A DNA stretch of 64,000 bases, from NCBI RefSeq assembly GCF_018130545.1, contig NZ_JAFCKF010000004.1, positions 197,501 through 261,500 of the forward strand. Reading direction: 5' to 3'. This document shows, piece after piece, positions 1 through 7,941 of this stretch (its first letter is position 1; every line of letters starts with the position of its first letter). A program made the translations under genes and the position numbers. This DNA comes from Bradyrhizobium tropiciagri. GTDB taxonomy: Bacteria; Pseudomonadota; Alphaproteobacteria; Rhizobiales; Xanthobacteraceae. Under the pieces are notes generated by a model. That model worked only from the letters and a program-made list of their open reading frames with translations. It searched no databases and was not told where the DNA came from.

Positions 1-2
1 AG

Positions 3-419
3 CAGATCGACGGTGCGATCGCCGCGGCCAAGGAGATGGATCCGATCACCGCCAAGCTCTCGCCGGACGCCAAGCCGGATGCGAAGGTCGTCGCCCAGCT
101 CGAGGCGATCGCCAAGAAGAACGGCTTCGCCAGCTATGACGAGTACAACAGCGTGGTCGACAACATCTCGCTGGTGCTCGGCGGCTTCGATCCGCAGACC
201 AAGAAGTATGTCGGTCCCGAGGCCGTGGTGAAGGCGCAGATCGCCCAGGTCCAGGCCGACAAGAAAATGTCGGCCAAGGACAAGAAAGACGCGCTCGCCG
301 ACCTCAACGAGGCCCTGAAATCGCCGCCGCCCGCGGTCGAGAACAAGGGCAACATCGATATCGTCACCAAGAGCTACGACAAGCTGATGGAAGAGTTCGG
401 CGGCAGCGACGACAACTGA
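3..419 (+). CDS. Hypothetical protein, C-terminal part (5' end outside window)
   Basis: The frame is open from the left edge and ends with TGA at 417-419, so the true start lies upstream. The visible 138 residues are rich in Lys, Ala and Asp and look helical: an amphipathic stretch around KVVAQLEAIAKKNGF, a central segment containing YVGPEAVVKAQIAQVQADKKM, and an acidic C-terminus ending in GGSDDN. I recognise no named domain and see no catalytic motif. A strong rho-independent terminator follows 33 bp after the stop, which supports this as a real gene end. The composition would suit a small secreted or periplasmic helical protein, but the N-terminus that would show a signal peptide is missing. 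Confidence 0.75.
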   Translation, partial: QIDGAIAAAKEMDPITAKLSPDAKPDAKVVAQLEAIAKKNGFASYDEYNSVVDNISLVLGGFDPQTKKYVGPEAVVKAQIAQVQADKKMSAKDKKDALADLNEALKSPPPAVENKGNIDIVTKSYDKLMEEFGGSDDN

Positions 420-452
420 GCCGCAAGCCGAACCAGGCTTGAATCAAAAATC

Positions 453-485
453 AGCCCCGGGGAAATTCTCCGGGGCTTTTTTTGT
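453..485 (+). terminator. Rho-independent terminator
   Basis: AGCCCCGG (453-460) pairs with CCGGGGCT (470-477) around a short AT-rich loop and is followed by a run of T (477-484). It lies just downstream of the partial gene at the left edge and ends its transcript. The converging minus-strand TRAP gene ends at 506. Confidence 0.9.
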
Positions 486-505
486 TGTCAGGGAATGCCA
501 GCGAC

Positions 506-1594
506 TCAGGTCCGCGTGCGCATCCGCATCATGAAGCTGTCGAACGAGAGTTCGGCGACCTGCATCCAGGCCAGCGATTCGTTGCGATAGGCGGAGAGGC
601 TCGCATACATCTTGCCGAAATGCGGATTGCTCTTGGCGAGATCGGCATAGATCTCGTTGGCGGCGTTGTAGCAGGCCTCCAGCACCTCCTGCGGGAACGG
701 CCGCAGTTGCGCGCCGGCGACGATCAGGCGCTTCAGCGCCGGCGGATTGACCGCATCATATTTGCCGGTGACCCAGGTGAAGGTGTCTTCGGACGCAGCC
801 TGGATCGCAGCTTGATAATGCTTCGGCAGCGCGTTCCACTTGTCCTTGTTCATCACATTGTGACCCTGGCCGGTGCCTTCCCACCAGCCGGGGTAGTAGT
901 AGAACTTCGCGACCTTGACGAAGCCGAGCTTCTCATCGTCATACGGCCCGACCCATTCCGCGGCGTCGATGGTGCCTTTCTCCAGCGCCGGATAGATGTC
1001 ACCGCCGGCGATCTGCTGCGGCACGCCGCCGACCTTGGCGATGATGGTGCCGGCGAAGCCGCCGACGCGGAATTTCAGCCCCTGCAGATCCGCCATCGAC
1101 TTGATCTCCTTCCGGAACCAGCCGCCCATCTGGGCTCCGGTCGAGCCGGTCGGAATGCCGACGCAGTTGAATTCCTTGAGCAGGTCGTTGATCAGCTCGC
1201 TGCCGCCGCCCCATTGCAGCCAGGAAATGTGCTGGCGCGTGTTGAGGCCGAACGGCAGCGACGTGCCGAAGGTGAAGGCCGGATTCTTGCCCCAGTAATA
1301 ATACAGCGCGGTGTTGCCCATCTCGACGGTGCCGTTGGAGACGGCGTCGAGCACCTGCAAGCCGGGGACGATCTCGCCGGCGGCAAAGGACTGGATCTGG
1401 AATCGGTTGTCGGTGATCTCGGCGACGCGCTTGCAGAAGAATTCACAGCCGCCATAGAGCGTGTCGAGCGCCTTCGGCCAGCTCGCCGCGAGCCGCCACC
1501 GGACCTCCGGCATCGATTGCGCGACCGCGGGCGCAGCCACGGCCGTTGCAGCCAGCCCGACGCCGCCTGCCTTCAAGAAATCACGACGCTTCAT
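506..1594 (-). CDS. TRAP transporter substrate-binding protein (DctP/TakP-like), Tat-exported
   Basis: A 362-residue periplasmic solute-binding protein of the TRAP family, which delivers organic acids or similar carboxylates to a DctQM membrane pair. I chose the ATG at 1594 because it follows a GGAGGG ribosome site and begins MKRRDFLKAGG, a twin-arginine signal with the AxA-type cleavage region AAPAVAQ near residue 25. An upstream in-frame start would bury this signal. The mature part has the expected pattern of this subgroup: WPKALDTLYGG, a GNTALYYYWGK segment, and the WVGPYDDEKLGF region. The neighbours contain no dctQ or dctM genes, so it is an orphan binding protein in this window. The ligand cannot be deduced from sequence alone. 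Confidence 0.88.
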   Translation of the reverse strand: MKRRDFLKAGGVGLAATAVAAPAVAQSMPEVRWRLAASWPKALDTLYGGCEFFCKRVAEITDNRFQIQSFAAGEIVPGLQVLDAVSNGTVEMGNTALYYYWGKNPAFTFGTSLPFGLNTRQHISWLQWGGGSELINDLLKEFNCVGIPTGSTGAQMGGWFRKEIKSMADLQGLKFRVGGFAGTIIAKVGGVPQQIAGGDIYPALEKGTIDAAEWVGPYDDEKLGFVKVAKFYYYPGWWEGTGQGHNVMNKDKWNALPKHYQAAIQAASEDTFTWVTGKYDAVNPPALKRLIVAGAQLRPFPQEVLEACYNAANEIYADLAKSNPHFGKMYASLSAYRNESLAWMQVAELSFDSFMMRMRTRT

Positions 1595-1889
1595 GCAATT
1601 CCCTCCTCTGTGCCGATGCCTCGACAAGGGAACGATCTTGGTGCCGTCTTTCTTCGCCGATCGATCGACGTTGCTGTGATGAATGTGTCCGGTGGCCCTC
1701 GACGGGCTCTTGTGTGGAAATCCGAGCTTTCGGTTCCACGGGTCAGGATGATTGATTGCAGACGGAAATCAAGCGGCTGCCTTCGTTGCAGTTGCGAAGG
1801 GGAATCGGCGCCCCCGGTCTCATCTGATACCTGTCGGCCCTGTTGTGATCTGCTACGCAAGGCAGGTGAGTTGATGGGAGTTCAAGGAC

Positions 1890-2975
1890 ATGGCCAACAA
1901 GAAAGTCGTGGTCGCCGGCGCGACCGGCCTCGTGGGCAACGCCGCCTTGCGACACTTCGGCGCATCCGGCGATAGTGAGCGCATCGCGCTGTCGCGCCGC
2001 AAGCCGCGCGAGCTCTACGGCGCGCGGCACGTGCCGATCGATCTCGCCAATGCCGAGGATTGCCGCCGCGCTGCGGCCGAAATCAGCGGTGCAACGCATC
2101 TGATCTATGCCGCGCTCTATGAAGCGCCCAGCCTGGTCGACGGCTGGCGCGATGCCGGGCAGATCGAAACCAACGACCGGATGCTGCGCAATTTGATGGG
2201 CGTGCTCGAACCCGTCGCACCCGATCTCAAGCATGTCGCACTGCTGCAAGGCACCAAGGCCTATGGCGTGCACGTCCGGCCACTCACCGTGCCGGCGCGC
2301 GAGGGCCGCTCGGAAATGTATGAGCAGCCGAATTTCTACTGGGCGCAGGAGAATTTCCTGCGCGAGCTGCAACGCGGCAAAAGCTGGCACTGGAGCATCC
2401 TGCGTCCGGTCCTGATCATCGGCGAAGCCATGGGCGGCGCGATGGATCTGATCCCGCCGCTCGGCGTCTATGCGGCAGTCCAGCGTGCGCAGGGCAGGCC
2501 GCTGGATTATCCCGGCGGCGCGCCGCGCGTCGCTCAGGCCGTCGACGTCGACCTGTTGGCGCGTGCGATCGCCTGGTCTGGCGAGGCCGGGACCGCGCGC
2601 AATGAAGCCTTCAATGTCACCAATGGCGACGTCTTCACCTGGGAGAATATCTGGCCGGCGGTCGCTGATGCGCTCGAGATGACGCCGGGCAAGCACGTGC
2701 CGCTGTCGCTGGCGCAGGAATATCCAAAGTGGATCGCGACGTGGGACGAATTGCGCAGGAAGCACGATCTGATCGCGCCCGGCCTCGAGGAGTTCGTCGG
2801 CCTCTCGTTCCAATACGCCGATTACAGCATGCGCTACGGGCAGACCGAATCCGGTCCGCCGTCGATCGTATCGACGGTGAAGATCAACCAGGCCGGCTTC
2901 ACCGAGATGATGGATACCGAGGTGATGTTCCGGAAGTGGTTCAAGCTGGCGAAGGCGAGCCGGCTGTTGCCGTAG
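1890..2975 (+). CDS. NAD(P)-dependent reductase/epimerase of the extended SDR class (PRISE-like)
   Basis: A 361-residue cytosolic oxidoreductase. It opens with a Rossmann nucleotide-binding loop (VVVAGATGLVGNAAL, residues 6-20) followed by a basic LSRRKPREL stretch that favours NADP(H). A QGTKAYGVHV segment near residue 122 and NFYWAQENFL near 150 match the region where progesterone-5-beta-reductase/iridoid-synthase-like (PRISE) enzymes carry their Lys and Tyr catalytic residues. These enzymes typically reduce activated C=C bonds of enones. The ATG at 1890 has a good AAGGA-type ribosome site (TTCAAGGAC). It stands alone between a divergent TRAP gene and an intergenic repeat. The physiological substrate is unknown. 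Confidence 0.85.
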   Translation: MANKKVVVAGATGLVGNAALRHFGASGDSERIALSRRKPRELYGARHVPIDLANAEDCRRAAAEISGATHLIYAALYEAPSLVDGWRDAGQIETNDRMLRNLMGVLEPVAPDLKHVALLQGTKAYGVHVRPLTVPAREGRSEMYEQPNFYWAQENFLRELQRGKSWHWSILRPVLIIGEAMGGAMDLIPPLGVYAAVQRAQGRPLDYPGGAPRVAQAVDVDLLARAIAWSGEAGTARNEAFNVTNGDVFTWENIWPAVADALEMTPGKHVPLSLAQEYPKWIATWDELRRKHDLIAPGLEEFVGLSFQYADYSMRYGQTESGPPSIVSTVKINQAGFTEMMDTEVMFRKWFKLAKASRLLP

Positions 2976-2994
2976 TTATTCAGCCGGCGCTCTC

Positions 2995-3212
2995 TCGTCC
3001 CCCTCGCCCCGTGCTTACGGGGAGAGGGCGGGGTGAGGGGCATCCATCCGGCGAGCACCTTGCCGCTTGTTAGGCGGCGTGCCTCGCCCCTCACCCGGAT
3101 CGCATCTTCGATGCGACATAGCCGAAGCTCAGCTTCGGCGTTCTTGAGAACGACCGCCAAAGGCGGCCTGCGCTTCTCCCCGCAAAAGCGCGGGGAGAGG
3201 TGAAGGAAGCCG
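2995..3212. repeat. Composite palindromic intergenic repeat, family C, copy 1
   Basis: The outer arms are pyrimidine- or purine-rich (CCCCTCGCCC... / ...GGGGAGAGG). The inner core (3087-3169) is shared with 9489-9573. The core folds into consecutive hairpins, including GCCGAAGC-tca-GCTTCGGC (3121-3139). It is non-coding and lies between two convergent genes. Confidence 0.8.
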
Positions 3213-3238
3213 CTTCGTCCGGGCCTACGACAGGGAGG

Positions 3239-4546
3239 TCACCGCGAAAACGCGGCTTCCATCGTCTTGCGCGTCTTGATGGTGTCGTTGCTCTCGTCGA
3301 CCTCGACATCGCTCCAGCGCACGACAGCACCATGGGCGACGTCGTTCTTCAGCTTGACGCGATGGGCGAGCCCGATCGGCAGCGCACCGGCGGTGAGGCT
3401 GGCGGCGGCGGGCATCAGTTTGCCCCACACCGTGTAGCCGCCTTCGCCGTCGAGCATCTCGCCGGCACGCAGGTTGCGCTTGGCGACCGATGCGACGTCG
3501 CCGCGGAAGCCGCGCGGCTGCCCGGTCGGCTCGTTGCGCAGTGCCGCCGACAGCACGGAAATATTCAGCTCGAGTCCGATCAGGTGATACGGCTTGTACA
3601 TCGCCGCATAGCGGCCGGACGCGTCGGTCTTGAGGCCGTATTGCTTGAAGCAATCGGCCGCATAATCGTTCGGCGCCTCCAGCACCACATAGACGCCCCA
3701 GCGCAGATCGCGAAACACCGGACGGCCATCGCGCTCCAGCGACGATACCACCTCGACGATGCCGGATTTCTCCAGCACGCCGCCTTTGTCGCGCGGTCGC
3801 ATCACGTGTGGCAGATCGTCGACGCCGCAGGGCGGAAACAGCAACCCCTCCGACGGCACGTCGAGCGTGCAGGCATTGGCGATCGCGGCCATTTCGATTG
3901 CGGATTTGGTGCCGTCGAGGAAGGAGTTGAACATCTGCGGGTTCATGCCGGCGGATTGCGCCTCGCCGGCGGTCAACCCGTAATGCTGCCACACGCCTTC
4001 CGGCGTCACGTCGTGATAGGCTGGCAGGTACTTCGTGCCCTTGCCGGCGGCGACAACGCGAAAGCCTGTCGCGCGCGCCCAATCGACCATCTCCGCGGTC
4101 AGCGCCGGCTGGTCGCCATAGGCGAGCGAATAGACCACGCCGGCCTTGCGCGCTTCCTCGGCGAGCAGCGGGCCCGCCAGCACATCGGCCTCGACATTGA
4201 CCATCACGACATGCTTGCCGGCCGCGATCGCTGCGCGGGCATGGCGGATGCCGACCGCCGGATTGCCGGTCGCTTCCACCACGACATCGAACGCGCCGCC
4301 GGCGATCGCGCGCGCGCCGTCATCGGTGAAGGTGGTCGCACTGATCCGCGCATCGTCCCAGCCGACCGTCCGGCACGCCTCGCGCGCGCGGTCGCGGTCG
4401 AGATCGACGATCACGGGCACCTCGAGCCCCGGCGTATGCGGCACCTGCGACAGGAACATCGAGCCGAATTTTCCGGCGCCGATCAGGACGACACGCACCG
4501 GCTTGCCGGCGGCGGCGCGGGTTTTGAGGAGGTGATGCAGGTTCAT
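3239..4546 (-). CDS. Homoserine-dehydrogenase-like NAD(P) oxidoreductase with C-terminal SAF domain
   Basis: A 435-residue cytosolic oxidoreductase. After the ATG at 4546 comes a Rossmann loop VVLIGAGKFGSMFL, then VIVDLDRDRAREAC and VVVEATGNPAVG, the NAD(P)-binding pattern of the Gfo/Idh/MocA and homoserine-dehydrogenase folds. The C-terminal ~100 residues (AKRNLRAGEMLDGEGGYTVWG...) form an SAF domain, as in AFP-III, sialate synthase and FlgA. This fused family occurs near sugar or polyol catabolic genes in rhizobia, but its reaction is not settled. A TTG at 4597 could add 17 residues; ATG 4546 is preferred. It is the last gene of a minus-strand group with gntR and a phytanoyl-CoA-dioxygenase-like gene, separated from the latter by a repeat. 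Confidence 0.8.
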   Translation of the reverse strand: MNLHHLLKTRAAAGKPVRVVLIGAGKFGSMFLSQVPHTPGLEVPVIVDLDRDRAREACRTVGWDDARISATTFTDDGARAIAGGAFDVVVEATGNPAVGIRHARAAIAAGKHVVMVNVEADVLAGPLLAEEARKAGVVYSLAYGDQPALTAEMVDWARATGFRVVAAGKGTKYLPAYHDVTPEGVWQHYGLTAGEAQSAGMNPQMFNSFLDGTKSAIEMAAIANACTLDVPSEGLLFPPCGVDDLPHVMRPRDKGGVLEKSGIVEVVSSLERDGRPVFRDLRWGVYVVLEAPNDYAADCFKQYGLKTDASGRYAAMYKPYHLIGLELNISVLSAALRNEPTGQPRGFRGDVASVAKRNLRAGEMLDGEGGYTVWGKLMPAAASLTAGALPIGLAHRVKLKNDVAHGAVVRWSDVEVDESNDTIKTRKTMEAAFSR

Positions 4547-4609
4547 GTGCTGGTTACCAATGGTACGGTCGAAGGGATCGATCTGGGACGACGACAAATA
4601 TCAGGAATC

Positions 4610-4753
4610 GTCATTCCCGGTGCGCAATTGCGCACCTGTGGGCTCGCGAAGCGAGAGCTACGATGTGCATTGCACATCTGAGAATCCATTGTACTGCGAA
4701 CCGTGCGGTCAAATGGATTCCGGGCTCGACGCTTCGCATCGCCCCGGAATGAC
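4610..4753. repeat. Palindromic intergenic repeat, family A, copy 1
   Basis: It is bounded by GTCATTCC and GGAATGAC and contains the perfect 18-bp palindrome GGTGCGCAATTGCGCACC (4619-4636), which recurs exactly at 18774-18791. The right part (ATGGATTCCGGGCTCGACGC, then TTCGCATCGCCCCGGAATG) recurs at about 20498-20535. It lies between two co-oriented minus-strand genes. Confidence 0.8.
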
Positions 4754-4764
4754 AGGCTTGTGGT

Positions 4765-5565
4765 TTACTCCGCCGCCTGCCGCGGCGCACGGGCCAGCCG
4801 CAGCAGCGCGTCGTCGGGGACCGTCTGGATCGGCGTGAAGTCGCGGTGCGCGATGTAGTCGGGGCGCGTCGGGGTGCGGATGTAGTTCGAGACCGCGTTC
4901 AGCGTCAGGTACACGATCTTGCGCGGGTAGGGCGTGATGTTGCCGCTCGATCCGTGCACCAGATTGCCGTGGAACATCAGCATGCCGCCGGGCTTGCCGG
5001 TCGGCGCGACGATGCCGCCCTGCTTCACGAGGCGGGTCACCGTCTCCTCATCCAGCGTCCACAGTGGGTAGGACGTGGTTTCGAGATCGTGCGAGGCCTT
5101 GAGGTCTCCAGCGGTCTGGCTCTGCGGCACCAGCATCAGGGGGCCATTGATCGGCATCACCTCGTCGAGGAAGATCGCGATGTTCATCGCGCGCGGCTCC
5201 GGCATACCGTCGTCGCGCTTCCAGGTGCCGTAATCCTGGTGCCATTGCCAGACGTCGCCGGTGAAGGCCGCCTTGGCGTTGATCTTGAACTGATGCATGT
5301 AGACCTTCTCGCCGAACAGCTGCTCGATCGGGTCGATCATGCGCGGATGGGCGCCGAGGGTGCCGAACGCCTCGTTGTAGAGATGCGCGGCGAAGGCGGT
5401 GCGCGGCGCACCGCTCTTCTCGCGCCACACCTCGGGGCGGTTGGCGTCATAGATCGAGACCGCCTCGCGGGCGAGGAAATCGACCTCTTCCTGGCTGAAC
5501 AGCTCGGGCAGGAACAGCCAGCCCTCGCGATGGAAAAATTCGATCTGCTCTTGGGTCAGTTTCAT
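4765..5565 (-). CDS. Phytanoyl-CoA dioxygenase (PhyH) family Fe(II)/2-oxoglutarate oxygenase
   Basis: A 266-residue oxygenase. The start at 5565 is set by an excellent ribosome site (GGAGGAAGCACC before ATG). It begins MKLTQEQIEFFHREGWLFLP, the usual PhyH N-terminus. The iron facial triad is visible as the HxD of WQWHQDYGTWKR (about residue 108) and the distal His of LMFHGNLVHGSSGN (about 207-212), followed by an Arg expected to bind 2-oxoglutarate. Family members hydroxylate small molecules such as ectoine, proline or acyl-CoAs; the overall pattern resembles EctD-type proteins, but no ectoine genes are nearby. It sits 57 bp downstream of a gntR gene in the same direction and is probably controlled by it. 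The substrate is unknown. Confidence 0.87.
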   Translation of the reverse strand: MKLTQEQIEFFHREGWLFLPELFSQEEVDFLAREAVSIYDANRPEVWREKSGAPRTAFAAHLYNEAFGTLGAHPRMIDPIEQLFGEKVYMHQFKINAKAAFTGDVWQWHQDYGTWKRDDGMPEPRAMNIAIFLDEVMPINGPLMLVPQSQTAGDLKASHDLETTSYPLWTLDEETVTRLVKQGGIVAPTGKPGGMLMFHGNLVHGSSGNITPYPRKIVYLTLNAVSNYIRTPTRPDYIAHRDFTPIQTVPDDALLRLARAPRQAAE

Positions 5566-5621
5566 GGTGCTTCCTCCTTTGATTATTGGTCTTCGTTCTT
5601 GCGGCGCCGTGACGTTCCGGT

Positions 5622-6296
5622 TCACGCCGCCACGTCGATGGCCTTCAGCTTCTCTTCGGTCATCCGCCCCGCCGTCTGCGCATGCGCCAGCGCGGCGGCC
5701 TCGGCGGCAGCGGCATTGCCGGAGAAAATATGCGCGGCGATGGTTTCGTGCTCGGTCCAGGCGCTGTCGCGGTAATCGAGCTCGGCGAGCACGGTCGCCA
5801 TCGAGCGGCGCATATGCGGCCATTGCGGCGTGATCATCTCCTCGATCGCGGAATTGCCGGCTAGGCGATAGATCGCGCTGTGGAAGTCGACGTCGAGCGC
5901 GATCAGGCACGCCAGCGGCGCGTGGTTGTCGATCGCGCGTCCGGCTTCGAGCGCGGCCTCGAGCTGCGCGCGTGCCGCGGAATCTTCCCTGACCCGGCCG
6001 GCCGCAAGCCGTGCCGCCAGCGCATCGATGGCGCCGCGGACTTCATAGAGCTCGCGGATGCGCTGCGGATCGAGCTGCGTCACCTCGAAGCCGCGCTTGC
6101 CGCTCTCGGCGACGAGACCCTGGCGATGCAACAGATGCAGCGCGTGCGAAATCGGCTGTCGGGAGACACCGAGCTTTTCGGCAAGCTCGTTCTGGGTGAT
6201 GCGCTGGCCGGGCAGCAGCGAGCGATCGATGATCGCTTCGAGCAATCGCCCATAGACCTGGTCGATGAGGTTCGGAAGCGGGTCCAACGGGATCAT
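5622..6296 (-). CDS. GntR-family transcriptional regulator, FCD (FadR) subfamily
   Basis: A 224-residue regulator. The N-terminal winged helix covers residues ~8-75 (VYGRLLEAIIDRSLLPGQRI...ELAEKLGVSRQPISHALHLL), and the C-terminal all-helical FCD ligand domain carries metal-type residues: DVDFHSAIYRLAGN (Asp, His) and later His residues in TEHETIAAHIFSG. FCD proteins usually sense small organic acids and repress their own operon. ATG 6296 was preferred over an upstream start because the longer frame would run through a perfect 20-bp palindrome (6314-6333) sitting 17 bp before this ATG, which is better explained as its operator. The genes downstream are the PhyH oxygenase and the SAF-domain oxidoreductase. 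Confidence 0.88.
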   Translation of the reverse strand: MIPLDPLPNLIDQVYGRLLEAIIDRSLLPGQRITQNELAEKLGVSRQPISHALHLLHRQGLVAESGKRGFEVTQLDPQRIRELYEVRGAIDALAARLAAGRVREDSAARAQLEAALEAGRAIDNHAPLACLIALDVDFHSAIYRLAGNSAIEEMITPQWPHMRRSMATVLAELDYRDSAWTEHETIAAHIFSGNAAAAEAAALAHAQTAGRMTEEKLKAIDVAA

Positions 6297-6625
6297 GCCA
6301 TCAGTCCAGTTTGGAATACGGAATTCCGTATTCGAAAATAGGCTACTGCCGGTTGTGCGAGTGGTCAAGGCTTCAATTCGCGATGGAGATAAGCAATTGA
6401 TGGTTCGACGTTTTTCTGAGATTTGACCGCGTCCGGCGTTCGCATCGGGTCCGTTGATCAGCCAGCATCAATCGCTCAGCGATGCGTCAAGGTGCCGGTC
6501 GCACGTCGAGCACCGGCTACTGTGCATGGGGTTGTTTTCGATATTTTGGCAGCGCGCCTCCCCGCAAGTGACGGTCGGCGGAGAGGGGTTGTCTCAACGC
6601 GATGCCGTTGTGCGCTCGCGCTCCG
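6297..6625. other. Intergenic region, 329 bp
   Basis: It holds the gntR operator palindrome at its left end. The remainder contains no convincing gene: the short open frames in it are arginine- or serine-rich antisense-type translations. The M20 peptidase ends at 6626 on the minus strand. No terminator was recognised. Confidence 0.6.
6314..6333. promoter_or_regulatory. Perfect 20-bp palindrome, candidate GntR autoregulatory operator
   Basis: GAATACGGAATTCCGTATTC is identical to its reverse complement and is centred 27 bp upstream of the gntR ATG at 6296. FCD-type GntR regulators commonly bind short palindromes at their own promoter. No second copy was seen elsewhere in the window. Confidence 0.65.
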
Positions 6626-7876
6626 CTACTTCGCCTTGCCCAGCTCCATCAGGATGCGTGTCATCAGATAGAGCCGCGGCACGATCGAGTTGGTGTCGAT
6701 GTATTCGTCGCGGGCGTGATAGCCCCAGCCGGCGAGGCCGAAGCTTTCGACCACGACCGCCTTGCCGCTGCGCGCGGCGTAGCCGGCGTCGGTGGCGCCG
6801 CCGGTGATCTCCGCAATGTCGAGCGTGCGACCGAGCTCGGCATAGATCGCCTGTCCCTGCTTCGCGAGCGCGCGGCCGCGATCGTCAGCGACAAAGGGCG
6901 GACGGCCGGCGACGACCTTCACGCTCACTTCGGTGTCCGGGATCAGCTTGTTCTTGACCTTCTCGTCGAGTGCCGCTTGCAGCTTTTGCACGCCGTCCGG
7001 AATGGTGAGGCGGATGTCGGCGCCGGCGCTGGCGTGATCGGGAATCTGGTTGCGCACGGTGCCGGCCTTCGCGGTGGTCCAGTTCAGCTGCGTGCCCGGA
7101 ATCGATTTCGCGACGTCCTGGGTCTGCAGCAATTGATGCGCGAGCTCGAGCAGCGCGTTACGGCCGAGCTGCGGCGCGGCCCCGGCGTGCGAGGCTTTGC
7201 CTTTGACATCCAGCGTGCCGGTCGCAGTGCCGCTGGCGCCGAGCAGCAGGCCTTCATTCTTGGCCACCGGCGGCGCCACCGTCGGCTCGCAGGACAGCAC
7301 CACGTCGTGCTGGTCGGCAAGCTCGGCGATGATCTCGCCGGAGCCGATCGAGCCGACCTCTTCATCCGGATTGAACGAGACGGTGAGTCTTGCGTAGTCG
7401 CGCCAGCCGGCGTCGTTGAGGATCTTCAGCGAATGCAGGATGACGGCGATGCCGCCCTTGTCGTCGGCGATGCCGGGTCCGTAGATCCTGTTGCCGTCGA
7501 CCTTGTAGGGCTGGGTGTCGAGGATGCCGTGCTCATAGACCGTATCCATGTGCGCGATCAGCATCAGCTTCTTGCTGCCGGTGCCTTCGAAGGTGCCGAT
7601 CACCATGTCGGCGCCGGCGCCCTTCGTGGTCTTGCGCCGTTCGGTCTTGGCGCCGAGCGCCTTCAGCCGCGCTTCGGTGTAGTCGGCCATCTTCTTCAGG
7701 CCCTCGACATCGCTGGAGCCTGACTCGATCAGCACCATGTCGTGCAGGCTCTCGATCACGGCAGGCTGGGCCTGCTCGGCGGCCGCACGCAGCTTCTCAT
7801 CGGCGGCGGCAAGGGCGGAGGACGAGACGAGGGCCAGCAGGCCGGCCGACGCGAGCAATTTGATGGATAGTTTCAT
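6626..7876 (-). CDS. Periplasmic M20-family metallopeptidase (glutamate carboxypeptidase-like)
   Basis: A 416-residue zinc peptidase with a Sec signal peptide (MKLSIKLLASAGLLALVSSS then ALAA, cleavage near residue 24). The M20 metal and catalytic sites are present: H109 and D111 in LIAHMDTVYE, the bridging Asp of GPGIADDKGG (about 138), the Glu pair in NPDEEVGSIGS (172-173), and a late His in GWGYHARDEY. A dimerisation domain lies between about 215 and 325. This arrangement resembles carboxypeptidase G2 / glutamate carboxypeptidase, which removes C-terminal Glu from peptides or folate analogues, but M20 substrate range is wide. The gene stands alone, transcribed in the same direction as the ECF sigma gene upstream. 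Confidence 0.9.
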   Translation of the reverse strand: MKLSIKLLASAGLLALVSSSALAAADEKLRAAAEQAQPAVIESLHDMVLIESGSSDVEGLKKMADYTEARLKALGAKTERRKTTKGAGADMVIGTFEGTGSKKLMLIAHMDTVYEHGILDTQPYKVDGNRIYGPGIADDKGGIAVILHSLKILNDAGWRDYARLTVSFNPDEEVGSIGSGEIIAELADQHDVVLSCEPTVAPPVAKNEGLLLGASGTATGTLDVKGKASHAGAAPQLGRNALLELAHQLLQTQDVAKSIPGTQLNWTTAKAGTVRNQIPDHASAGADIRLTIPDGVQKLQAALDEKVKNKLIPDTEVSVKVVAGRPPFVADDRGRALAKQGQAIYAELGRTLDIAEITGGATDAGYAARSGKAVVVESFGLAGWGYHARDEYIDTNSIVPRLYLMTRILMELGKAK

Positions 7877-7941
7877 GATTGTCCTCCCTGCATAGAATGC
7901 AGGGAGAGACTAGCATCACGACTTGTCTGCCTCCAGCCGCG

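Noticed and set aside
482-1975. Long plus-strand open frame (497 codons) opposite the TRAP gene
   Set aside because: It is antisense to a clear Tat-exported binding protein; its translation is rich in Arg, Gly and His without domain structure, a normal by-product of GC-rich codon use.
3000-3210. CRISPR-like array
   Set aside because: The repeated blocks are nested inverted repeats of one composite element, not regularly spaced direct repeats with unique spacers; no cas genes are present.
4765-5910. Longer N-terminus for the phytanoyl-CoA dioxygenase-like protein
   Set aside because: The extension overlaps the gntR coding region in another frame; the ATG at 5565 has a near-ideal ribosome site and gives the standard family N-terminus.
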